Assembly (NCBI RefSeq): GCF_015704865.1
Contig: NZ_JADQTO010000001.1
Span: forward strand, 124,001 to 188,000
Direction of reading: 5' to 3'
DNA from: Actinoplanes aureus
Lineage (GTDB): Bacteria > Actinomycetota > Actinomycetes > Mycobacteriales > Micromonosporaceae
Length of the DNA stretch: 64,000 nt
The translations under genes were made by a program, and so were the position numbers. Below are positions 57,420-64,000 of this stretch, piece by piece (within the stretch, counting starts at the first letter, position 1; every line of letters begins with the position of its first letter). Under the pieces are notes generated by a model. The model was not told the origin of the DNA. It worked only from the letters and a program-made list of their open reading frames with translations, and did not search any database.

Positions 57420-57992
57420 TCAGGAGGCCGGGGCGCGGTGCCGGTCGGTGAGAGACGCCACGCCGGGCGGGGGCAGGCCGGCGGTGGAGGCCAGCATCGC
57501 GCACCAGCCGCGCAGGTGGGCGCCGAAGTCGCCGGAGGTCGGGGTCCAGGAGGCGCGCACCTCGAGGTCCGCGGTGGGCGCCGGGCCGGCCAGCTCGCCG
57601 AAGCGGGTGGAGGCGGTCTGGGTGACCGTGCCGCCGATGGCCGTGTACGCCGCCGCGTACTGCTCCAGCCCGTCGGTCAGCCAGGTCCAGGCCACCGCCG
57701 GCAGCAGCGGGTCGGTGGCCAGATCCGCCTCAAGCTCGGCGGTGACCAGGGTGACCAGGCGCAGGTCACCGCGCCAGGCTTCGTGCCCTTCGGGCTCGTG
57801 CAGCAGGATCAGCCGGCCGCTCGCCACCTCGTCCCCGTCGCGCAGCACCGTGGCGCTCAGCGCGAACGAGTACGGCGCGAGCCGCTGAGGCGCGGCGATC
57901 TCTTCGAGAAGGATCTCCGGCCGCGGCGATTCCGCGCGCAACCCGGCCACGGCGCGGGTGAACGCCTCGGGGGGAGCGGAGGGTGACGCCAT
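57420..57992 (-). CDS. DUF3000 protein
   Basis: 190 residues, matching DUF3000 (M. tuberculosis Rv2680, also next to hemE): [20 protein letters not shown] near the N-terminus, [20 protein letters not shown] in the middle and [12 protein letters not shown] later. No membrane segment. Function unknown. ATG at 57992. It is divergent from hemE and convergent with the protease. Confidence 0.88.
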   Translation of the reverse strand: MASPSAPPEAFTRAVAGLRAESPRPEILLEEIAAPQRLAPYSFALSATVLRDGDEVASGRLILLHEPEGHEAWRGDLRLVTLVTAELEADLATDPLLPAVAWTWLTDGLEQYAAAYTAIGGTVTQTASTRFGELAGPAPTADLEVRASWTPTSGDFGAHLRGWCAMLASTAGLPPPGVASLTDRHRAPAS

Positions 57993-58075
57993 GGGGCAAA
58001 GCCTATGCCGATCAACCGGCCGCTCCGTGGTCGCCGCGCCGCCGGGCCGGTTCACTCACGTGTCACCATGAGTCG

Positions 58076-59110
58076 GTGACCGTTCTTGAGAATTCCCCCT
58101 TCGTCCGTGCGTGCCGGCGGCTGGAGGCCCCGCACACGCCGGTCTGGTTCATGCGGCAGGCCGGGCGCTCGCTGCCCGAGTACCGCAAGATCCGGGCGGG
58201 GATCGGCATGCTCGAGTCGTGCCGGCGGCCGGATCTGGTCACCGAGATCACCCTGCAACCGGTGCGCCGGCACGGTGTGGACGCGGCGATCCTGTTCAGC
58301 GACATCGTGGTGCCGATCGCCGCGGCCGGGATCGACCTGGACATCGTGGCCGGCACCGGGCCGGTGGTGGCCGAGCCGGTCCGCGCCGAGAGCGACCTGG
58401 CCCGGCTGCGGTCGATCACGCCGGCCGACGTGGACTTCGTGGCCGAGTCGGTGAAGCTGCTTGTCGCGGAGCTCGGCGAGACCCCGTTGATCGGCTTCGC
58501 CGGGGCGCCGTTCACGCTGGCCAGCTACCTGATCGAGGGCGGTCCGTCGCGGACCTACCTGAAGACCAAGGCGATGATGTACGGCGCTCCGGAGCTCTGG
58601 AACGCCCTGCTGTCCCGGCTCGCCGAGATCACGCTGACCTTCCTGCGTACCCAGGTGGACGCCGGCGTCAGCGCGGTCCAGCTCTTCGACTCGTGGGCCG
58701 GCGCGCTCTCCGAGGCCGACTACCGGGAGTACGTGATGCCGCACTCGGCCACCGTGCTGCGCGGTCTGCGGGACGCCGGGGTGCCGCGGATCCACTTCGG
58801 TGTCGGCACGGCCGTGCTGCTGGAGGCGATGGGCGAGGCGGGTGCGGACGTGGTCGGCGTCGACTGGCGTACCCCGCTGGACGTCGCCACCAAGCGGATC
58901 GGGCCGGACCGCGCGGTGCAGGGCAACCTGGACCCGGCGATCCTCTTCGCCGGATGGGACGTGGTGGAGCGGGAGGCCCGCCGGGTCGTCGAGCAGGGCC
59001 GGGCCGCGCCGGGTCACGTCTTCAACCTGGGACACGGCGTCATGCCGGAGACCGACCCGGACACGCTGACCCGCCTGGTCGCGCTGGTGCACGAGGTCTC
59101 GGCCCGCTGA
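58076..59110 (+). CDS. hemE: Uroporphyrinogen III decarboxylase
   Basis: Decarboxylates uroporphyrinogen III to coproporphyrinogen III in heme synthesis. 344 residues. [14 protein letters not shown] (the RQAGR substrate arginines), [30 protein letters not shown], and HFGVGT, VQGNLDP are all characteristic. GTG at 58076. hemY follows 59 bases later in the same direction; together with hemQ it forms the heme operon. Confidence 0.96.
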   Translation: MTVLENSPFVRACRRLEAPHTPVWFMRQAGRSLPEYRKIRAGIGMLESCRRPDLVTEITLQPVRRHGVDAAILFSDIVVPIAAAGIDLDIVAGTGPVVAEPVRAESDLARLRSITPADVDFVAESVKLLVAELGETPLIGFAGAPFTLASYLIEGGPSRTYLKTKAMMYGAPELWNALLSRLAEITLTFLRTQVDAGVSAVQLFDSWAGALSEADYREYVMPHSATVLRGLRDAGVPRIHFGVGTAVLLEAMGEAGADVVGVDWRTPLDVATKRIGPDRAVQGNLDPAILFAGWDVVEREARRVVEQGRAAPGHVFNLGHGVMPETDPDTLTRLVALVHEVSAR

Positions 59111-59169
59111 AGCTCACACTGGCGGACCCCGGTGGGCAACCGGGGGCGGGGCCTGGGAGGGTGAGGGGC

Positions 59170-60561
59170 GTGCGGAAGCGGATCGCGGTCATCGGCGGTG
59201 GTGTCGCCGGACTGGCGGCCGCCGTGCGGCTGCGGGACCGTACCCCGGCCGGCACCGAGATCATCGTGTACGAGCAGAGCGGCGCCCTCGGCGGCAAGCT
59301 GCGCACCGGTGAGCTGGCCGGTGTGCCGGTCGAGCGGGGCGCCGAGTCGTTCCTGTTCGGTGCCCCGGACGGCGGGGAGTCCGCGGCGGTGTCCCTGGCC
59401 CGGCGGCTCGGGCTGGACGGGTCGCTGGTGCATCCGGCGGCGCGGCCGGCCGCGCTCGCGATCGGCGGCCGGCTCGCCCCGATCCCGGCCGGCACCCTGG
59501 TCGGTGTGCCCGGCGACCTGTCGACTCTGGACGGCGTGGCGTTGCCGGCGAGCGACGCCGATCGCGACACCGGCCGGCCACTGATCGCCCCGGGCGAGGA
59601 CGTCTCGGTCGGCGAGCTGGTCCGCTCCCGGTACGGCGACCAGGTGGTGGAGCGGCTGGTCGACCCGATGCTCGGCGGGGTCTACGCGGGCCGCGCCGAC
59701 GGATTGTCCCTGCGGGTCACGATGCCGCAGCTGGCCCGCACCGCGGAGACCGAGCACACCCTGCGGGACGCGGTCCGGGCCGCCCAGACGCAGTCGAAAC
59801 GGGTGCCGGGGCGGCCGGTCTTCGCGGCCGTCGAGGGCGGGATGAGCCGCCTCGTGGCGAGCGCCGCCTCGGCCAGTGGCGCCCGGATCAGCCTGGGACT
59901 TCCGGTGCGTGAGCTCACGCGTACCCGCGATGGTTGGCGGTTGACGCTCGGTCCGGTGCCCGCGCCGCAGACCGATGATGTGGATGCCGTGATTCTGGCG
60001 GTGCCGGCGAAGCCGGCCGCCCGGCTGCTGGCCGATGGCGCGCCGGAGGCGGCGCAGGCGGTCGGCGCGTTGGAGTACGCGAGTGTGGCGCTCGTCGCGA
60101 TGGCCCTGCCGCCCGGCGCCGGCCTGCCGGACCTCTCCGGTTTCCTGGTTCCGCCCGGCGAGGGCACGCTGGTCAAGGCCGCGACGTTCGTCAACCGGAA
60201 ATGGCCGCACCTGGCCGGTCCGGACGGCCCGGTGATCGTGCGGGCCTCGCTGGGTCGTGCCGGTGAGGAGGCGCGTCTCCAGCCGAGCGACCGGACGCTG
60301 TTCGCGCAGGCGCACGCCGAGCTGAGCAAGCTGGTCGGTAGCGCGTTGCCGGAGCCGTCCGGCTTCTGGATCCAGCGGTGGGGTGGCGGCCTGCCGCAGT
60401 ACGCCCCCGGACATTCCGGCCGGGTGGCCGCGGCGCGGGCCGGTCTGCCGCCGGGGCTGGCGCTGGCCGGGGCGGCGTTCGACGGGGTCGGCATCCCGGT
60501 GTGTGTGGCGAGTGGTGAGCGTGCGGCGGACGATGTGTGCGAGTACTTGGAGGAACTATGA
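59170..60561 (+). CDS. hemY: Coproporphyrinogen III oxidase (HemY/CgoX type)
   Basis: Flavoprotein of about 463 residues that oxidises coproporphyrinogen III to coproporphyrin III in the coproporphyrin-dependent branch used by actinobacteria (older name protoporphyrinogen oxidase). FAD-binding [17 protein letters not shown] at the start, [18 protein letters not shown] near residue 60, then [20 protein letters not shown] near the end. GTG at 59170 with GGGAGGG upstream; another in-frame GTG is at 59161. The ATG of hemQ overlaps its stop. Confidence 0.9.
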   Translation: MRKRIAVIGGGVAGLAAAVRLRDRTPAGTEIIVYEQSGALGGKLRTGELAGVPVERGAESFLFGAPDGGESAAVSLARRLGLDGSLVHPAARPAALAIGGRLAPIPAGTLVGVPGDLSTLDGVALPASDADRDTGRPLIAPGEDVSVGELVRSRYGDQVVERLVDPMLGGVYAGRADGLSLRVTMPQLARTAETEHTLRDAVRAAQTQSKRVPGRPVFAAVEGGMSRLVASAASASGARISLGLPVRELTRTRDGWRLTLGPVPAPQTDDVDAVILAVPAKPAARLLADGAPEAAQAVGALEYASVALVAMALPPGAGLPDLSGFLVPPGEGTLVKAATFVNRKWPHLAGPDGPVIVRASLGRAGEEARLQPSDRTLFAQAHAELSKLVGSALPEPSGFWIQRWGGGLPQYAPGHSGRVAAARAGLPPGLALAGAAFDGVGIPVCVASGERAADDVCEYLEEL

Positions 60562-61262
60562 GCGAGCAGCAGACCAACGCGTCCCGGATCAACGAGCTGA
60601 ACGCGACGATCCGCTACACGATGTGGTCGGTGTTCCGGGCCTCGTCGCCGCTGCCGGCGCTCCGCGACGAGCTGGCCGGTGAGGTGGACGCGCTCGTCGA
60701 GCAGCTGGCCGGCAAGGACGTGACGGTCCGTGGCACCTACGACGTGTCCGGGCTGCGGGCCGACGCCGACGTGATGATCTGGTGGCACTCCGGGTCGTCG
60801 GACGCGCTCCAGGACGCGTACGGGCTGTTCCGCCGTACCGCGCTGGGCCGCCACCTGGAGCCGGTCTGGTCGCAGATGGCGCTGCACCGCCCGGCCGAGT
60901 TCAACCGCAGCCACCTGCCGGCGTTCCTCGCCGACGAGGAGCCCCGGCCGTACGTCTGCGTCTACCCGTTCGTCCGCTCCTACGAGTGGTACCTGCTGCC
61001 CGACGCGGAGCGCCGCGAGCTGCTGGCCGAGCACGGCAAGATGGCGCGCGGTTACCCGGACGTGCGCGCCAACACGGTCGCGTCGTTCGCGCTCGGCGAC
61101 TACGAGTGGATGCTCGCCTTCGAGGCCGACGAGTTGCACCGCATCGTCGACCTGATGCGTGACTTGCGGGCCTCGCGGGCGCGGCGGCACGTCCGCGAGG
61201 AGGTCCCGTTCTACACCGGCCGGCGGCGCTCGGTCACCGAGATCGTCGCCAACCTGCCCTGA
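60558..61262 (+). CDS. hemQ: Coproheme decarboxylase HemQ
   Basis: Last step of the coproporphyrin-dependent heme pathway: coproheme to heme b. 234 residues. Motifs: YTMWSVFRA at the start, [32 protein letters not shown] (conserved tyrosine), and [13 protein letters not shown] (proximal His). ATG start overlapping hemY's stop (ATGA). M. tuberculosis Rv2676c is the counterpart. No ferrochelatase gene is in this window. Confidence 0.95.
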   Translation: MSEQQTNASRINELNATIRYTMWSVFRASSPLPALRDELAGEVDALVEQLAGKDVTVRGTYDVSGLRADADVMIWWHSGSSDALQDAYGLFRRTALGRHLEPVWSQMALHRPAEFNRSHLPAFLADEEPRPYVCVYPFVRSYEWYLLPDAERRELLAEHGKMARGYPDVRANTVASFALGDYEWMLAFEADELHRIVDLMRDLRASRARRHVREEVPFYTGRRRSVTEIVANLP

Positions 61263-61266
61263 CCCG

Positions 61267-61716
61267 TCAGCCGCGCGCCATGGGTACGTGGGGGATGCCG
61301 TCCTCCACGTACTCCGGGCCGGTCTGGACGAAACCGTACCGGGAGTAGAAGGCGGCCAGGTGTGCCTGCGCGTGCAGCACGCTGGGCCGGCTCCCGATGA
61401 TGGTCAGCGCCTCGGCGAGGAGCCGGCCGGCCAGGCCGTTGCCGCGGGCGTCCGGCGCGGTGACCACCCGGCCGATCCGCTCCACCCCGCCGTCGTCGAG
61501 GATGCGCAGGTACGCCCGGACCGCACCGTCCCGCTCGGCCCACACGTGCCGGGTTCCCGGCTCGGTGTCCCGTCCGTCCAGATCCGGATAGACGCAGTCC
61601 TGCTCGACCACGAAGACGTCGGCACGCAACTTGAGGATGCCGTACAGGGTGGTGGTGTCCAGGTTTCGGAAGGATGCCACGCGTATCTCGTCGTGTGGTT
61701 CCGGATGCATCGACAC
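61267..61716 (-). CDS. GNAT acetyltransferase (ElaA type)
   Basis: 149 residues. ELAA-like start region (LRADVFVVEQDCVYPDLDGRD), acetyl-CoA site APDARGNGLAGRLLAEAL (RGNGLA), and a C-terminal ending HAQAHLAAFYSRYGFVQTG. GTG or ATG start at 61716/61710. It is convergent with hemQ. Substrate unknown. Confidence 0.85.
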   Translation of the reverse strand: MSMHPEPHDEIRVASFRNLDTTTLYGILKLRADVFVVEQDCVYPDLDGRDTEPGTRHVWAERDGAVRAYLRILDDGGVERIGRVVTAPDARGNGLAGRLLAEALTIIGSRPSVLHAQAHLAAFYSRYGFVQTGPEYVEDGIPHVPMARG

Positions 61717-61791
61717 AACATACGCGGCGTGTCCTCACCTCTGAGCCGTTCCCGCCGTTATACGGATGAGGCTCGGACCGCGGAGGAAACC

Positions 61792-62067
61792 ATGATCAAA
61801 CGCAGCAAGCTGTTCGGCAACAAGACCCGGGTGACGTTCTGCCTTCCGGCGGACCAGCCCGCCGGGCGGGTCAGTGTGGTCGGCGACTTCAACGACTGGC
61901 AGCCGGGTCTGCACGAGCTCCAGGCGCGGCGCAACGGCACGCGTACGGTGAGCGTCCCGCTCGAGCCGGGCCACTACGCGTTCCGTTACCTGGCCAGCGA
62001 CGGCGTCTGGCTGGACGACGAGGAGGCCGACGCGGTCGGGCCACGAGGCAGCGAACTCCGCCTATAA
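61792..62067 (+). CDS. Isoamylase N-terminal-like (CBM48) domain protein
   Basis: 91 residues, a single early-set domain: RVTFCLPADQPAGRVSVVGDFNDWQPGLHE contains the VVGDFNDW motif of the CBM48 glycogen-binding family, then the PLEPGHYAFRY strand. It has no catalytic domain, so it may bind glycogen or an alpha-glucan regulator. GGAGGAAA before the ATG at 61792. Unknown role. Confidence 0.82.
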   Translation: MIKRSKLFGNKTRVTFCLPADQPAGRVSVVGDFNDWQPGLHELQARRNGTRTVSVPLEPGHYAFRYLASDGVWLDDEEADAVGPRGSELRL

Positions 62068-62128
62068 ACGATTCACGGACCCCGTCGAGGGGATTTGCTT
62101 GATCCGTCAGGTGAGTCAAGGGGGAACC

Positions 62129-62731
62129 GTGGCCGACGTCAAGCTGGCGATCATCTACTACTCGTCCACCGGAACCGTTCACGGCATGGCGCAACGGTTG
62201 CGGGAGGCGGGCGAGAAGGCGGGTGCCGAGGTGCGCCTGCGCCAGGTCTCCGAGCTCGCGCCGGCCGAGGCGATCGCCTCGAACGCGGCCTGGAACCGGC
62301 ACTTCGACCAGACCAAGGACGAACCGCGGGCCACCGCCGACGACGTGGTGTGGGCGGACGCGGTGCTGTTCGGCACACCCACCCGGTACGGCAACGTGAC
62401 CAGCCAGCTCAAGCAGTTCCTCGACACGCTGGGACCGCAGTGGGCGCAGGGCCAGCTGGCGAACAAGGCGTACGCCGGGTTCACCGCCTCGATGACCGAG
62501 CACGGCGGGCAGGAGTCCACCCTGCTGGCGCTCTACCACACGATCTACCACTTCGGTGGCGTGGTCGTGGCGCCCGGGTACACCGATCCGCTGAAGTTCG
62601 CGGACGGCAATCCGTACGGCGTCTCGCACGTCACGGGCGGCAGCAACGACGCGCCGCTCACCGAGGTGCAGTTCGCCGCGCTCGACCATCTGGCTCGCCG
62701 CGTCGTCAGCATCGGGGGGAAGCTCCGCTAA
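62129..62731 (+). CDS. wrbA: NAD(P)H:quinone oxidoreductase, WrbA type
   Basis: Flavodoxin-fold FMN enzyme that reduces quinones by two electrons, protecting against redox cycling. 200 residues. KLAIIYYSSTGTVHGMAQRL (flavin phosphate loop), GTPTRYGNVTSQLKQFLD (typical WrbA), and FTASMTEHGGQESTLLAL. GTG at 62129 with AGGGGGAA upstream. It starts 9 bases before thyA begins being needed; thyA follows 9 bases after its stop. Confidence 0.93.
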   Translation: MADVKLAIIYYSSTGTVHGMAQRLREAGEKAGAEVRLRQVSELAPAEAIASNAAWNRHFDQTKDEPRATADDVVWADAVLFGTPTRYGNVTSQLKQFLDTLGPQWAQGQLANKAYAGFTASMTEHGGQESTLLALYHTIYHFGGVVVAPGYTDPLKFADGNPYGVSHVTGGSNDAPLTEVQFAALDHLARRVVSIGGKLR

Positions 62732-62740
62732 CGTTCTGGC

Positions 62741-63541
62741 ATGCCTGTCGACACCCAGTACGAAGATCTGCTCCGCAGGGTTCTGCAGTCCGGCACTCCG
62801 AAGAGCGACCGCACCGGTACGGGCACGCGCAGCCTCTTCGGCGAGCGCCTGCGCTACGACCTGTCCCAGGGTTTCCCGCTGATCACCACGAAGCGGGTGC
62901 ACTTCAAGTCGATCGCGGTGGAGCTGCTCTGGTTCCTCCGCGGTGAGACGAACGTCGCCTGGCTGCGCGACCAGGGCGTGACGATCTGGGATGAGTGGGC
63001 ATCTCCGGACGGTGAGCTGGGTCCGGTCTACGGCCACCAATGGCGGTCCTGGCCGGCGAAGGACGGCGGCTCGATCGACCAGATCTCCGAGATCCTGGAC
63101 ACGCTGCGGACGAACCCGGACTCACGGCGCATGATCGTGTCCGCCTGGAACGTCTCCGACATTCCGGAGATGGCGCTCGCGCCCTGCCACGCGCTGTTCC
63201 AGTTCTACGTGGCCGACGGCAAGCTCTCCTGCCAGCTCTACCAGCGCAGCGCCGACCTCTTCCTCGGCGTGCCGTTCAACATCGCCAGCTACGCCCTGCT
63301 GACCCGGATGATCGCGGCGCAGGCCGGGCTCGCCCCGGGCGACTTCATCTGGGTGGGCGGTGACTGCCACATCTACAACAACCATGTGGAGCAGGTCACC
63401 GAGCAGCTGAGCCGGGAGCCGTACCCGTTCCCGGAGCTGGAGATCGCCGATCGGCCCAGCCTCTTCGAGTACGAGTACGGCGACTTCACCGTGGTGAACT
63501 ACCAGCACCACCCGCTGCTGCGGGCCCCGGTCGCGGTATGA
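62741..63541 (+). CDS. thyA: Thymidylate synthase
   Basis: Converts dUMP and methylenetetrahydrofolate to dTMP and dihydrofolate. 266 residues, normal length. Catalytic Cys in [12 protein letters not shown]; folate and dUMP-binding [20 protein letters not shown], and [15 protein letters not shown] start; TAACGT six bases upstream suggests a leaderless start. The ATG of the reductase gene overlaps its stop (ATGA). Confidence 0.97.
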   Translation: MPVDTQYEDLLRRVLQSGTPKSDRTGTGTRSLFGERLRYDLSQGFPLITTKRVHFKSIAVELLWFLRGETNVAWLRDQGVTIWDEWASPDGELGPVYGHQWRSWPAKDGGSIDQISEILDTLRTNPDSRRMIVSAWNVSDIPEMALAPCHALFQFYVADGKLSCQLYQRSADLFLGVPFNIASYALLTRMIAAQAGLAPGDFIWVGGDCHIYNNHVEQVTEQLSREPYPFPELEIADRPSLFEYEYGDFTVVNYQHHPLLRAPVAV

Positions 63542-64000
63542 CCGCGACCGTGCACATGATCTGGGCGCAGGCCCGCAACGGGGTGATCGGCGCGGACGGG
63601 TCGATCCCCTGGCGCCTCCCCGGTGAGCAGCGCATGTTCAAGGAACGCACGATAGGCGCCACCGTGGTGATGGGCCGGGCCACCTGGGACTCGCTGCCGG
63701 AGCGGTTCCGCCCGCTGCCGGGCCGGCGGAACGTGGTGCTCACCCGCGACCCCGGCTGGACGGCCGAGGGCGCCGTCGTCGCGCACTCCACCGGCGAGGT
63801 CGCCGACGACGAATTCTGGGTGATCGGCGGCGCCGCGATCTACCGGGCCTTCCTGCCCCGGGCCACGCACATCGTCCGGACCACCGTGGACCTGGAGGTG
63901 GCGGGGGACACGTACGCCCCGGAGCTCGGCCCGGAGTGGACGGTGTCCGCCTCCTCAGGCTGGCTGACCACGCCGGACGGGCAGCGCTACGTCATCGACG
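63538..64000 (+). CDS. folA: Dihydrofolate reductase (3' end outside window)
   Basis: Regenerates tetrahydrofolate after thymidylate synthesis. The first 154 codons are present and the frame runs off the end. [18 protein letters not shown] (substrate loop and W), [20 protein letters not shown] (NADPH), NVVLTRD and [14 protein letters not shown] are standard. ATG at 63538 overlapping thyA's stop, so both are co-translated. Confidence 0.95.
   Translation, partial: MTATVHMIWAQARNGVIGADGSIPWRLPGEQRMFKERTIGATVVMGRATWDSLPERFRPLPGRRNVVLTRDPGWTAEGAVVAHSTGEVADDEFWVIGGAAIYRAFLPRATHIVRTTVDLEVAGDTYAPELGPEWTVSASSGWLTTPDGQRYVID

Overview
The window is a GC-rich actinobacterial chromosome segment. Its gene content, wobble GC, GTG/TTG starts and gene order suggest a Micromonosporaceae-type organism (Actinoplanes or Micromonospora-like). 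That lineage assignment is inference from gene content and style; no rRNA or tRNA gene is visible to confirm it.

Much of the window follows the long conserved actinobacterial block known in Mycobacterium tuberculosis from dapF (Rv2726c) down to hemQ (Rv2676c). In order it has: dapF (3' end only), a glycerophosphodiesterase, malic enzyme, hflX, lexA with a divergent SOS gene, nrdR-nrdJ, a DtxR/IdeR regulator, acuC with a Pat-type acetyltransferase, a group 2 sigma factor, spo0M, dtd, psuGK, small DUF proteins, a helicase, the principal sigma factor, suhB, cei, DUF4193, DUF3093, dut, DUF3710, an OB-fold protein, DUF3159, two TrkA proteins, an APC permease, a TrmA-like methyltransferase, folD (behind a ZTP riboswitch) and dxs. 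After these come RNase D, a serine protease, DUF3000, hemE, the porphyrinogen oxidase and hemQ. The window ends with wrbA, thyA and the start of dihydrofolate reductase.

Insertions into this backbone are the most interesting parts. An apparent five-gene operon (45446-51378) holds three paralogous membrane-anchored PQQ-like beta-propeller proteins followed by an OmpR-type response regulator and its sensor kinase. A direct repeat of period 11 lies just upstream, and a strong hairpin terminator closes the operon. A fadB-fadA beta-oxidation pair sits next to it, transcribed towards it.

Regulatory and repeat features include two LexA boxes between lexA and a 45-residue membrane microprotein, a probable nrdRJ promoter with an NrdR box and DnaA-box-like nonamers, and a ZTP riboswitch. 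There is also an extragenic ~90-110 bp repeat family with conserved ends (four copies at three loci), a 58-61 bp tandem array, and a 182 bp stretch identical at every base between the two sigma-factor genes.

Themes: DNA metabolism and repair (lexA, nrdRJ, dut, thyA, dihydrofolate reductase, folD, HhH-GPD protein), transcription control (two sigma factors, DtxR), heme synthesis by the coproporphyrin route (hemE, cgoX/hemY, hemQ), isoprenoid precursors (dxs), protein acetylation control (acuC/pat) and envelope functions (cei, protease, propellers).
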